The notes beneath the pieces are model-generated. The model searched no databases. It saw only the letters and a program-made list of their open reading frames with translations, and was not told the origin of the DNA. From Puniceicoccaceae bacterium (lineage in GTDB: Bacteria > Verrucomicrobiota > Verrucomicrobiia > Opitutales > Opitutaceae): DNA of 59,651 nucleotides. Every line of letters begins with the position of its first letter. Position 1 is the stretch's first letter. Of this stretch, positions 29,756 through 39,510 are shown piece by piece. A program made the translations under genes and the position numbers. Where the stretch lies: positions 1 through 59,651 of the forward strand of contig REEB01000127.1 of assembly GCA_007695295.1 (NCBI GenBank). Reading direction: 5' to 3'.

Positions 29756-30811
29756 TCATTCCCCGCGACCCACGTCCTCCACCCCATCGGCCTCCGCGGA
29801 GTCCTCGTCCCGCAGTGCCGGCTGCATCCGTTTCACCCTCCCGTCCGCCTCCAGCTCCCAGTGGTAGAGGGCCGGGCCCGACGGTTTGCGGAGCTGGCGC
29901 CAGCTCCGGCGGTCCGACCTTTGCTGCAACTCGCGCTCCGCCACCCCATCCTCGGCGCAGGCCAGCATCCGCGCATAGCCTTTGAACAGCGAGGGGCGCC
30001 CCAGGATGCGCACCCCGCCGCGGGCGGGGTCATGGTCCGGATCCGGTCTCCGCCGATCCAGCACCAGAAACGAAAAGGGCAGGGCGCGCAGATCCACGCC
30101 CATCTCCCGGGCAAAAACACCCCACTCCGGGCGGGTGAAGGCCTCCGTTGGCGGTCGTGCGAAGTGGTGGCACCAGTGCCGCTCCATCCCTTCATGGCAG
30201 AGTCCGCAGGCCGCCTCATGGGTGCACGGCGCCACCACCCGGAATCGTTCCCGCAAGCGCTCACGCCAGCCAATCAGGCGACGGCTCAATTCATGAGACC
30301 CACCCTCCACCCAGACCACGGCGGTGGCTTCCGCCAGCAATGGCTCCAGGGCCGCCTCTCCCGATCGGTCCAATTCTCCGAGCACGTGGCTCAGCAGAAC
30401 CACCGGCCGCTCCATTGCCTCCCCCGCCGGCAACCCGCTCTCCACCACCAGCCCGGGATTGGCTGCCCGGATCCGCTCCTCTGCAAAAGCCACCGCCGCC
30501 GCGGAATGATCCCAAACCCAGAGCCGCGTGCACGCCGGCCGCCCCAAACCGCCGAGAAACCGCCGTGCCGCCACCCCGGTGCCACAGCCCCAGTCCACCA
30601 CCGGACCCACCGGCGGCGCCCAGCCCCGCAGCCGCAATTCCCGCAGGACCGCATCCCATTTCCACCCGATCCGCTCACCCAGCGTGTGGTCGTAGTCCTC
30701 CAAGAGTTTCACCGTATCCCAGTAGACCCCCGGCACCGTGCCTTGCAGAAATCCGGCCCGAATCCGCCGCAGCGCCGGCCAGTCGATCGCTTCGGATGCG
30801 AACACCTCCAT
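29756..30811 (-). CDS. Rsm22-like SAM-dependent methyltransferase with four-cysteine motif
   Basis: 351 residues. A SAM-binding motif DWGCGTG is at 73-79 and WVWDHS follows. The hallmark is C-x5-C-x2-C-x8-C at Cys196, 202, 205 and 214 (CTHEAACGLC then HWCHHFARPP). This matches the Rsm22/METTL17 family, known for mitochondrial small-subunit ribosome assembly; the human relative has been reported to bind an Fe-S cluster. The bacterial role is presumably ribosome assembly or rRNA modification, which is inference. Start at ATG 30811 (MEVFASEAIDW). It is divergent from the histidine kinase gene, 226 bases apart. Confidence 0.83.
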   Translation of the reverse strand: MEVFASEAIDWPALRRIRAGFLQGTVPGVYWDTVKLLEDYDHTLGERIGWKWDAVLRELRLRGWAPPVGPVVDWGCGTGVAARRFLGGLGRPACTRLWVWDHSAAAVAFAEERIRAANPGLVVESGLPAGEAMERPVVLLSHVLGELDRSGEAALEPLLAEATAVVWVEGGSHELSRRLIGWRERLRERFRVVAPCTHEAACGLCHEGMERHWCHHFARPPTEAFTRPEWGVFAREMGVDLRALPFSFLVLDRRRPDPDHDPARGGVRILGRPSLFKGYARMLACAEDGVAERELQQRSDRRSWRQLRKPSGPALYHWELEADGRVKRMQPALRDEDSAEADGVEDVGRGE

Positions 30812-31037
30812 CGTCCCAATCCTGCCGCCGGCGTCGCGGCTGCCAATCCTGAATCCACCGCCCTTCCCGATCCCGCCACCGGTGACTCGCTGGCGCACGT
30901 CGAGTCTGCTTTTACAGGATTTTGAATCTTTTGCGTTCGCCCTCCACTGACCTCCCGGCTAACAGTGTTCGCTCCTCTTCTTCGAAAGGAGCCGCCCCGA
31001 CCTTTCCCGCTCCTCCACCAAAATTTTTTCGACCACG

Positions 31038-33377
31038 ATGGAGATCACCGACGCCCGCTTCCTGCTCATCAACCAAGGCCCCGACTCCACCGCCAACGCC
31101 CGCCTGCTCGCCACCCTGCAGGCCACCGGCCTCCGCTTCCACGCCCATCAGGCTCATGCCCCCGGGGAAATTCAAGCCCTCCTCCACGAGGTCACTTTTG
31201 ACGCCGTCCTCATCGACTACAAACACCCCCGTCTTCCCTGGTGCGAGGTGCTGTCCTGGCTGCACGAAAACGCCTCCCCCACACCGCTGGTCGTTCGCGG
31301 CACTCCCGAAAACCTGACCGCCGCCCTCGCCGCCATGAAAAGCGGCCTCGAGGATCTGGTCGATCCCCACCGCCCCGACCACGCCGCCTGCGCCCTGCTC
31401 GCCGCAGTCCTCAAGAACCGTCTCGCCCGGGCCGTCCGGGAACAGGGTGCACCACACCACTCCGCCTGGAATGACCACTGGCTCCTGCACCCCGGCCGCT
31501 CCGCCTGCTACCGCCTTCACCACCGCAACGGCCATCCCGTCCTCCCCGCCCAGTCGGGCCTCCACTCATTCGCGGGCCTCAAGCCGGACGCAGATTGGAT
31601 CCACTGGGATGAACGTATCCACGAAAGCGACCGCTCCTCCATTGCCGAACGCCGCGCCGCCGCCCTGCGGCAGGGCCGTGGCTGGTTCCTCGAATACCGG
31701 CTCGCCCCCCTCAAGGGCGGCACCCTGCGGGTCGTCGACTGGGCCTGTGCCGGCCGCTGCACCGAAACCGGCGAACCCCGGTGGTGGGGCGTCGTCGTTG
31801 AAGTCTCCCACTTCCGTGGCATCGAGGAGAAACTCCGGCTCCAGAAGGCCGCCCTCGAGGAAGCCGCCAATTCCATCGTCATCACCGACCGCGAGGGCAC
31901 CATTCTCTGGGGCAATGAAAGCTTCCTCAAGGCCAGCGGGTATGCCCCCGAGGAGATCCTCGGCCAGAATCACCGGCTGATCAAATCCGGCAAGCAGCCC
32001 CGCTCCTATTACCACCACCTCTGGGAAACGATCAGCCGCGGTGAGATCTGGCAGGGCGAACTCATCAACCGCCGCAAGGACGGCGCCCTCTACACCATCG
32101 AGCAGACCATCACCCCGGTCAAAAACCGCCACGGCGAGGTCACCCACTTCATCGGCATCGGCCAGGACATCACCGACAAAAAAAACCTCCAGGCCCAGCT
32201 CCTCCGCGTCCAGCGCATCGAGGGCATCGGCAACCTCGCCAGCGGCATCGCCCACGACCTCAACAATCTCCTCACCCCCGTTCTCCTCTCCACCCAGTAC
32301 CTGCGCGACCAGCTCCAGGACCCCACCTCCGTCCGCTTTCTCAACATGATCGAAAGCAGCGCCGAGCGCGCCGCCGGGGTCATTCGCCAGGTCCTCGCCT
32401 TCTCCCGCGGAATCCGCGGGGAACGCATTATGGTCAACCCCCGCCACCTCATCAAGGAGATGGAGAAAATGCTCCGCGAAACCTTCCCCCGCTCCATTCG
32501 CCTCGACTCCGAAGTCGATGACGAAATGTCCTCCATCTACAGCGACGTCAACCAGCTCCACCAGGTCATCCTCAACCTCTGCCACAACGCCCGCGAGCAG
32601 ATGCCCCGCGGAGGCCGCCTCACCCTCGCCTGCCACCAGGTGGAAATCGACCGCACCCTCGCCAGCCAGCACCCCGGCGCCCGGCCCGGACCTTACATTT
32701 GTATCAGAATAACAGATACTGGGCCGGGGATCACGGATGATGTCGGCGCCCGCATGTACGATCCGTTTTTCACCACCAAGCCCCCCGGGGAAGGTTCCGG
32801 CCTCGGACTTTCCACCGCCCTCGGCATCGTGCGCGCCCACGGTGGCTTCATCCACTCGGAAAACCAGCCCGACGGCGGGGCCAGTTTTGCCATCCACCTG
32901 CCGGTCCACCATGCCGACGCCGCCAGCGATCTCCCTCCCGGCGAACTCCCCCCCTCCGGTGAAGGACGGCTCGTGCTCGTGGCCGACGACGAGCCCGAAG
33001 TGCTCGAAATCACCTGCCAGATCCTGGAGCAAAACGGCTACCGCACGCTTCCCGCCCAAGACGGCCCCGAGGCCCTCGCCCTCCTTGCCCGCAATCTCGG
33101 CGAGGTCGATATCGCCGTCACTGATCTCATGATGCCGATCATGGAAGGCTCCGTCCTCATCTGCTCCCTGCAGAAGATGAAACCCGGCCTTCGCATCGCC
33201 GCCTGTTCCGGCCGCGGCACCCGCGACGAGGAACGCGAGGCGCGCGATCTCGGGGTCAGGGTCTTCATCCCCAAACCCTACACCGCCCCCACTCTCCTCC
33301 ACGCCGTCGCCCGCCTCTGGCGCGATGAAGGGGACCCGTCGCTCGACCGGGCCCTGCTCGCCTCCAACGGTCGCTGA
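31038..33377 (+). CDS. Hybrid sensor histidine kinase with N-terminal receiver-like domain
   Basis: 779 residues, no membrane segment. Order: receiver-like domain at about 5-120 (Asp60 in VLIDYKHP kept, but the acidic pair near the start is missing), a divergent PAS-like region at about 140-265, a PAS domain at about 270-390, HisKA with His406 in SGIAHDLNN, a HATPase domain at about 490-625 (DTGPGI, GEGSGLGLST), and a C-terminal receiver with Asp696 in VTDLMMPIMEG. Soluble, so it probably senses an internal signal or is recruited to the membrane. Its kinase core resembles the kinase at 52.4 kb. No dedicated DNA-binding response regulator is nearby. Confidence 0.92.
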   Translation: MEITDARFLLINQGPDSTANARLLATLQATGLRFHAHQAHAPGEIQALLHEVTFDAVLIDYKHPRLPWCEVLSWLHENASPTPLVVRGTPENLTAALAAMKSGLEDLVDPHRPDHAACALLAAVLKNRLARAVREQGAPHHSAWNDHWLLHPGRSACYRLHHRNGHPVLPAQSGLHSFAGLKPDADWIHWDERIHESDRSSIAERRAAALRQGRGWFLEYRLAPLKGGTLRVVDWACAGRCTETGEPRWWGVVVEVSHFRGIEEKLRLQKAALEEAANSIVITDREGTILWGNESFLKASGYAPEEILGQNHRLIKSGKQPRSYYHHLWETISRGEIWQGELINRRKDGALYTIEQTITPVKNRHGEVTHFIGIGQDITDKKNLQAQLLRVQRIEGIGNLASGIAHDLNNLLTPVLLSTQYLRDQLQDPTSVRFLNMIESSAERAAGVIRQVLAFSRGIRGERIMVNPRHLIKEMEKMLRETFPRSIRLDSEVDDEMSSIYSDVNQLHQVILNLCHNAREQMPRGGRLTLACHQVEIDRTLASQHPGARPGPYICIRITDTGPGITDDVGARMYDPFFTTKPPGEGSGLGLSTALGIVRAHGGFIHSENQPDGGASFAIHLPVHHADAASDLPPGELPPSGEGRLVLVADDEPEVLEITCQILEQNGYRTLPAQDGPEALALLARNLGEVDIAVTDLMMPIMEGSVLICSLQKMKPGLRIAACSGRGTRDEEREARDLGVRVFIPKPYTAPTLLHAVARLWRDEGDPSLDRALLASNGR

Positions 33378-33390
33378 TTCCAAGGACCAA

Positions 33391-33409
33391 CCGGCCGGCC
33401 GGCCGGCCG
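33391..33409. repeat. CCGG tandem tract
   Basis: CCGG is repeated four times, ending in CCG, in the 222-base gap between the kinase gene and the acetyltransferase gene. It is self-complementary. It may be nothing more than GC-rich drift. The remainder of this gap shows no gene. Confidence 0.6.
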
Positions 33410-33599
33410 CGCCACCGGCCGACATCGGACCGGGTGATTGCAGCAGGGACGGTCGATGGCCCTTCCTCTCTGCAGGGGCGGCGACCAAACCCGCTTGCCT
33501 GCGCCGACCGCCGCCAAACGGCCGCCGCCCTCCCATCGCGCTCGCCATTCACATATGCGCTGGCACTATCCGAGGCCAGCCTCCGCCCTTCGCCACCGC

Positions 33600-34055
33600 A
33601 TGACGTTCACCACCCGGACAGTGCTGCCACGGGATTATGGTTTCCTCTGGGAACTGCGCGTCACCTCCATGCGCGACCACATCATCGAGGCCTTCGGCAC
33701 CTGGGACGAGGACTTGGTCCGCAGCCGCTTCGACGAAACCTTCGACCCTCCTCTGATGAGGATTCTGCAGCTCGGCGGCCACGACGCCGGTGTCATCAAG
33801 GTCGAGGACCGCCCGCACGAACGCTTCCTCGCCCGGATTGAAATTCTTCCGGCTTTTCAGTCCCGTGGACTTGGCACGGCCGTGATTCGTGATCTCTTGG
33901 CCCGGCCGCCACCCAAACCGGTGCTGCTGCATGTTTTCACCACCAGTCCCGCCCGGCGCTTCTATGAGCGCCTCGGCTTCACCATCATCTCCACCACCCC
34001 CTTCCACCACGTCATGAAAGCCCCACCCCGCGCTTCACCCGGCCTCCCGCAATGA
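33600..34055 (+). CDS. Small GNAT-family acetyltransferase
   Basis: 151 residues. The acetyl-CoA-binding motif is IEILPAFQSRGLGTAVIRDLL near the middle (key part FQSRGLGTAV), followed by TSPARRFYERLGFTIIS, the standard C-terminal part of the fold. Substrate unknown. ATG at 33600 is preferred because the GNAT fold begins just after it. Its TGA stop overlaps the ATG of the FAD oxidoreductase (ATGA, 4 bases), so the two are translated as a unit. Confidence 0.87.
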   Translation: MTFTTRTVLPRDYGFLWELRVTSMRDHIIEAFGTWDEDLVRSRFDETFDPPLMRILQLGGHDAGVIKVEDRPHERFLARIEILPAFQSRGLGTAVIRDLLARPPPKPVLLHVFTTSPARRFYERLGFTIISTTPFHHVMKAPPRASPGLPQ

Positions 34056-35299
34056 AAGAACCGGTGGTCGTCATCGGCGCCGGTCTCGCCGGTCTGCGCT
34101 GCGCCCTCCGTCTCGCCGAAGCCGGTCGGCCGACTGTCGTTTTGGAGGCGGCGGATCGACCCGGAGGCCGTGTCCGCACCGATGGCCGCGACGGCTTTTT
34201 GCTCGACCACGGCTTCCAAGTTTTTCTCACCGCCTACCCGGAAGCGAAAGGAGTCATTGACCTGCCCTCCCTCGCGGCGGGCGCCTTTCTGCCCGGCGCA
34301 CGCGTCCGGCGGGGCGGCGCCTGGCACGATGTGCATGATCCGCTCCGCCGGCCCTCGAAGCTCCCGGCCAGCCTTGCCTCCCCCGTCGGCACCCTCGCAG
34401 ACAAGCTTCGCATCCTCCACCTGCGGCACACCCTCCTCGGCCCCGCACCCGATCAACCGACTGAAGAGGACGACATCTCCACCCTCGATTTCCTGCGCGA
34501 CCGCGGTTTCACCGCTTCCATGCTGGAGGGGTTTTTCCGGCCGTTCATGGGAGGTGTTTTTCTAGATCCGGAGCTGCGGACGCCGGCCCGGATCTTCCGC
34601 TTCGTTTTCGCCATGTTCGCCCGCGGACTCGCCGTGCTCCCCGCCCGGGGCATGGGCGAAATCCCCGCCCAGATCGCACGTTCCCTGCCCCGGGACACGC
34701 TCCGCACATCCGAGCCGGTGGAGGCGATCGAAGCCGACGGTCGGGTCCGCCTCGCCTCCGGCGAATGCATCCGGGGCCGCACCGTGGTCATCGCCACCGA
34801 TGCCGGAAGCGCCGCCCGCCTCGTGCCCGACCTGCCCACCCCCGGGCATCATCCGACCACGACGTTTTACTTCGCCGCGCCCCGGGAAACCGCCGCCGAA
34901 CCGCTTCTACATCTCGACGGCGAGGGCCGCGGACCGGCCACCGTCATCGCCCCGGTCAGCGCCGCCCAAGGCAGCTATGCCCCGCGGGATCGCTCCCTCT
35001 TCGCCCTCTCGGTTATCGGCCCGCAAGCCACGGCGCCGGCCTCCCGCCTTCTGCCCGAGCTGCGGAGCCAGTTGGAAGCCTGGTTTGGCCCCGGCGCCGG
35101 GCCGTGGGATTTTTTGCAGGCCTGTGCGATTCCCCGGGCCCTCCCGGCGGAAACCCCGGGCACGCCCCGTCCTCCGGGCATGCTGCGGCTGCGGACCGGA
35201 TTGTATGCCTGTGGGGACTACATGTGCCAAGGATCGATCAACGGCGCCCTCCGCTCCGGCCGGCTCGCCGCCGAGGCCATCCTTCGCGATTTCCCTTGA
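34052..35299 (+). CDS. FAD-dependent amine-oxidase/phytoene-desaturase-like oxidoreductase
   Basis: 415 residues. The Rossmann motif [20 protein letters not shown] at the N-terminus binds FAD (Gly9, Gly11, Gly14), followed by the flavin motif [13 protein letters not shown] and [14 protein letters not shown]. The C-terminal [21 protein letters not shown] is the second FAD-contact block. The pattern fits the protoporphyrinogen oxidase / carotenoid desaturase / amine oxidase superfamily, but no substrate can be assigned. No carotenoid or heme genes lie next to it. Start overlaps the stop of the acetyltransferase gene. Confidence 0.9.
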   Translation: MKEPVVVIGAGLAGLRCALRLAEAGRPTVVLEAADRPGGRVRTDGRDGFLLDHGFQVFLTAYPEAKGVIDLPSLAAGAFLPGARVRRGGAWHDVHDPLRRPSKLPASLASPVGTLADKLRILHLRHTLLGPAPDQPTEEDDISTLDFLRDRGFTASMLEGFFRPFMGGVFLDPELRTPARIFRFVFAMFARGLAVLPARGMGEIPAQIARSLPRDTLRTSEPVEAIEADGRVRLASGECIRGRTVVIATDAGSAARLVPDLPTPGHHPTTTFYFAAPRETAAEPLLHLDGEGRGPATVIAPVSAAQGSYAPRDRSLFALSVIGPQATAPASRLLPELRSQLEAWFGPGAGPWDFLQACAIPRALPAETPGTPRPPGMLRLRTGLYACGDYMCQGSINGALRSGRLAAEAILRDFP

Positions 35300-35355
35300 A
35301 CCGGCAGCCCTGCATAGGGAAAACCCAACCGTTTACCATTTACCGTTCACCGCCC

Positions 35356-36303
<948 letters not shown>

Positions 36304-36306
<3 letters not shown>

Positions 36307-36340
36307 GGCGCCCCCTCCGGCGCACCGCGCCAACGCCTCA
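36304..36340. terminator. Inverted repeat spanning the convergent cysK and cysD stops
   Basis: TGAGGCG and CGCCTCA form a perfect 7-base inverted repeat whose ends contain the TGA of cysK and, on the other strand, the TGA of cysD. Within the 23-base loop, GGCGC and GCGCC can pair further. It could be a two-way terminator, although no T-run follows on either side. Confidence 0.35.
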
Positions 36341-37243
36341 GAAGTAACCCGCTTTCTTGCGGTCTTCCATCGCGGTCTCGGAACGCTTGTCGTCGGACCG
36401 GGATCCACGCTCCGTCACGCGGGCCGCGGCCACTTCCCGGATGATGTCCTCCAGGGTCGCCGCGGTCGATTCAACCGCTCCGGTGCAGGTCATGTCGCCC
36501 ACGGTGCGGAAGCGCACGATCCGGTTCTCGATCGTTTCTTTCGCACCCACCGTAATGAAATCCGAATACGCGAGCAGCGTCCCGTTGCGCTCCACCACTT
36601 CCCGCTCATGGGAATAATAGATCGAGGGAATGCGCAGCTTTTCGCGGGCAATGTACTGCCAGACATCCATCTCCGTCCAGTTGCTCAGCGGGAAGACGCG
36701 GAAATGCTCGCCGTGCTGCTTGCGCCCGTTGAAGAGGTTCCAGAGTTCGGGACGCTGGTTCTTCGGATCCCACTGGCCGAACTCGTCGCGGTGGGAAAAG
36801 AACCGCTCCTTGGCCCGGGCTTTTTCCTCGTCGCGCCGGGCCCCGCCGATGGCGGCGTCAAACTGCAGCTCCTCGATCGCATCCAGCAGGGTGACCGTCT
36901 GGAGTGCGTTGCGGCTGGCGTTGGGGCCTTTTTCCTCCGCCGCCCGGCCCTGGTCGATGCTGTCCTGCACCAACCGCACGATCAGGCGCGCACCGGTCTC
37001 CGCGGCCAGCCAGTCCCGGAACTCGATGGCTTCGGAAAAGTTATGCCCGGTGTCGATGTGCATGAGCGGAAAGGGGATCCGCGCCGGGTGAAAGGCTTTC
37101 TGGGCCAGGCGCACGAGCACGATCGAGTCTTTGCCGCCAGAAAACAGCAGCACGGGTTTCTCAAACTGGGCCGCCACTTCCCGCATGATGAAGATGGCTT
37201 CGTGTTCGAGGTGTTCGAGGTGGGTGAGTTGATAATCGCTCAT
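36338..37243 (-). CDS. cysD: Sulfate adenylyltransferase subunit 2 (CysD)
   Basis: 301 residues, standard CysD length. The PP-loop SGGKDS is at 35-40, followed by HIDTGHNFSEAIEFRD and the characteristic AIGGARRDEEKARAKERFFS. CysD transfers AMP to sulfate to form APS, in a complex with the GTPase CysN. No cysN is in the window, although the two are usually adjacent. Its ATG overlaps the cysC stop (ATGA), so it is the last gene of a coupled array that begins with an ABC transporter. Confidence 0.96.
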   Translation of the reverse strand: MSDYQLTHLEHLEHEAIFIMREVAAQFEKPVLLFSGGKDSIVLVRLAQKAFHPARIPFPLMHIDTGHNFSEAIEFRDWLAAETGARLIVRLVQDSIDQGRAAEEKGPNASRNALQTVTLLDAIEELQFDAAIGGARRDEEKARAKERFFSHRDEFGQWDPKNQRPELWNLFNGRKQHGEHFRVFPLSNWTEMDVWQYIAREKLRIPSIYYSHEREVVERNGTLLAYSDFITVGAKETIENRIVRFRTVGDMTCTGAVESTAATLEDIIREVAAARVTERGSRSDDKRSETAMEDRKKAGYF

Positions 37244-37872
37244 GTTGGATCGAAAGGGGAGGCGGTGTCGCGGCCAAGCAGCGGCCGGACATGGCGGTAG
37301 AGTTCATCCAGGCAGTCCTCGAGGGAACGCCGTTCGGTGTCGAGGGTGAGATCGGCGCGGGCGGGGATTTCAAAAGCGGAATCCTTGCCGGTGAACTGGT
37401 CCACCCCGCCCGCCCGGGCTTTGGCGTAGAGGCCTTTCACATCCCGCCGGGCGCATTCCTCAAAGGAGCAGGCCACATAGATCTCGGTCAACCGCTCCGG
37501 CCCGATGATCTCCCTCAGGATGCGCCGCAGCTCTTCCCGCGGGGTGATGAAGGAGCAGAGCACCACCACGCCGGCCTGCAGCAGGAGGCGCGACACCTCC
37601 GCCGCCCGCCGGATGTTTTCCCTCCGGTCCTCCTCGGAAAATCCGAGGCCCCGGTTGAGCCCGGTGCGCAGGTTGTCCCCGTCCAGCACCAGGGTCAGGA
37701 GGCCCTCCTGGTGGAGACGGCGCTCGAGGGCGGCGGCCAGGGTCGTCTTGCCGGAGCCGGAGAGGCCATAAAACCAAATCACCCGCCCGCGTTGGCCGAG
37801 AAGGCGCTCGCGGGCGGCACGGTCCAGCAACCGGTCGTCGACCGGGAAAATGTTTTCCGGGTTTCCGCTCAC
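37240..37872 (-). CDS. cysC: Adenylylsulfate kinase (CysC)
   Basis: 210 residues. CysC phosphorylates APS to PAPS with ATP. The P-loop GLSGSGKTT is at 36-44 and DGDNLRTGLN at 64-73, followed by EENIRRAAEV-type sequence and DVKGLYAKARAG. Position 110 is Thr in SFITPREELR, where many CysC proteins have a Ser that is transiently phosphorylated. It is a stand-alone kinase, not fused to CysN. The GTG start overlaps the TGA of the TPR gene by 4 bases; a longer frame upstream lies inside that gene and is not similar. Confidence 0.93.
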   Translation of the reverse strand: MSGNPENIFPVDDRLLDRAARERLLGQRGRVIWFYGLSGSGKTTLAAALERRLHQEGLLTLVLDGDNLRTGLNRGLGFSEEDRRENIRRAAEVSRLLLQAGVVVLCSFITPREELRRILREIIGPERLTEIYVACSFEECARRDVKGLYAKARAGGVDQFTGKDSAFEIPARADLTLDTERRSLEDCLDELYRHVRPLLGRDTASPFDPT

Positions 37873-38684
37873 GGAACCAGCATCTCCGGCACACCCGGCC
37901 GCGCGCGCGCCGGCGGTTGGTACCGCTCTCCGGGAGGGATGCCGAGGTGGTCTTCGAGGTCGCGGATGCGCCCGAGCACGACCGGGGCCATGGCCGCATC
38001 GTTGTCCGGCGGCAGCCTCGGGTAAAGCTCCACCAACCATTCGTAGGCCTCCCGGTGGCGGTCGAGCCGCCGGAGCAGTTCGGCATAAATCCGGGCCGCA
38101 TAAAAGGGGGCGTCGGGTTGCAGGGCGGCCTGGCGGTAATACTCGACCGCCAACTCGAGGTCTTCGATCCGGCGCTGGGCGATGTTGGCCTTGTCGATGT
38201 AGATGCTCGGGTTGTCGGGATGAAACTCGAGCGCGTTGTCGAGCAAGGCAAAGGCGATCCCGCTCTGCTCGCGCTCAATCTCCCGGCGGACATCACGGGG
38301 CACGTTCTCAATCCCGCCGAGATCGTCGTAGCGCCAATTCGGCATGTCGTAGGCGATCATGCGCGCGCCGTTGAGCCAGAAATAAAGCGGCCGGGGATCG
38401 ACTGCGGTGGTGAGGTGGATGAGCGCGGTGGTGGCGGGCCGGTCATAGCGCTCCCAGTGGTGGTTTGCGCGCAGCCAGATGAAGTTCGCCACCATGGCGC
38501 GGAAGCCACCCAGCAGGGCCACCGTCACCCCCTGCCCGAGCGCACCCTCGATCCGGTCGAGGTTGAGCGCCGGCTCACGCTCCCGGAGCTGATGCCAGGC
38601 CGGGGCTTCGATCGGGCGGGTCAGGAGCCCCGCCAGCACCAGCATTCCCAAAATCACCCCTATCGTCTGCAGCTTAGATCTCAC
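37869..38684 (-). CDS. Membrane-anchored TPR-like protein
   Basis: 271 residues starting with GTG. Residues about 7-22 (IGVILGMLVLAGLL) are a single membrane anchor or uncleaved signal. The rest is helical with TPR-like units near 150-240 (LEFHPDNPSIYIDKANIAQ; YYRQAALQPDAPFYAARIYAELL). Sequence like GFRAMVANFIWLRANHHWERYDRPATTALIHLTTAVDPRP between about 58 and 100 is conserved-looking, but I do not know its function. The start overlaps the ABC permease stop by 11 bases, so it probably works with that exporter. Confidence 0.82.
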   Translation of the reverse strand: MRSKLQTIGVILGMLVLAGLLTRPIEAPAWHQLREREPALNLDRIEGALGQGVTVALLGGFRAMVANFIWLRANHHWERYDRPATTALIHLTTAVDPRPLYFWLNGARMIAYDMPNWRYDDLGGIENVPRDVRREIEREQSGIAFALLDNALEFHPDNPSIYIDKANIAQRRIEDLELAVEYYRQAALQPDAPFYAARIYAELLRRLDRHREAYEWLVELYPRLPPDNDAAMAPVVLGRIRDLEDHLGIPPGERYQPPARARPGVPEMLVP

Positions 38685-39510
38685 GCTTGCGGAAACTGTA
38701 AATGGCGACGGCGTTGAAAACGAGGATGTAGACGAGCCCGTAAAGGGCCACCCGCAGCGCCAGTTCTCCCGGCAGGCGCTCCCCGAGAGCGATCTGGTCC
38801 CCGAGGTTGAAGAGCTGGAAGTTGGGGAAAATCAGCCCCAGCAGGCCCACCGCCAGTTTCACCGGCAGCACCCCGAGCGCCTCCCAGGCATCCCTCGCCA
38901 GGTATTGCAGGTGGCAGATGATGAGGATGAAAAACGACATCACCACGCTGTAGAGGTTGGTGTTCGAGAAGCTCGCGATCACCATCGTAATGGCGGCCAG
39001 GATACCGAATTTCAGCCACTGCAGGAAAACGAAGATGAAGATGTCGCCGTAGGCGACGAGCCGGCCGTCGGCAAAGGCATCCGGGATCTCCCGCGTCAAT
39101 TCCCCCTCCCGCCAGTAGAGGACCCCCGCCAACGACACCGCCATGATCGCGCAGAAAAACAGCAGCACCAGGAAGACGCCGAAAAACTTGCCGAAGATGA
39201 ATTCGGAGCGGAAGACCGGCTTGGCCAGGATGGTGAGGGCGGTGCGGTTTTCGATCTCGCTGAAGAAGAGCTGCGCGGTGGCCACGATCGCCAAAATCGA
39301 GCCGAAAAAGGTGATCGCACCGAAGCCGAAGTCGGTGATGAATTTCAACTCCCCGGAGCCGAAGTTGAAGTCCCGGAAAAAGGTCGAGCTGAGGATCATC
39401 CCCAGCGAGATCAGGACCAGGAAACTGAAGAGTTTCTGGCGGACGGCCTCCAGAAGAGTATTGCGGGCGATGATGCTCACCCGCTCGGGCGAAAAACGGA
39501 TCGTTTTCAT
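38674..39510 (-). CDS. ABC-2 type transporter permease
   Basis: 278 residues with about six hydrophobic segments, beginning after a basic N-terminus (SPERVSIIARNTLLEAVRQKLF, core ARNTLLEAVRQKLF), the typical opening of ABC-2 permeases. FFSEIENRTALTILAKPVFRSEFIFGKF, core ENRTALTILAKPV, is the family's coupling-helix region. It should pair with the ATPase encoded just upstream; its ATG overlaps the ATPase stop (ATGA). The cargo is unknown. Confidence 0.9.
   Translation of the reverse strand: MKTIRFSPERVSIIARNTLLEAVRQKLFSFLVLISLGMILSSTFFRDFNFGSGELKFITDFGFGAITFFGSILAIVATAQLFFSEIENRTALTILAKPVFRSEFIFGKFFGVFLVLLFFCAIMAVSLAGVLYWREGELTREIPDAFADGRLVAYGDIFIFVFLQWLKFGILAAITMVIASFSNTNLYSVVMSFFILIICHLQYLARDAWEALGVLPVKLAVGLLGLIFPNFQLFNLGDQIALGERLPGELALRVALYGLVYILVFNAVAIYSFRKREI

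Noticed and set aside
31566-33548. A 660-codon open frame antisense to the hybrid kinase
   Set aside because: It mirrors the GC-rich third positions of the kinase gene, shows Gly/Ala/Asp-rich repetitive sequence, and has no domain. The kinase on the other strand is unambiguous.
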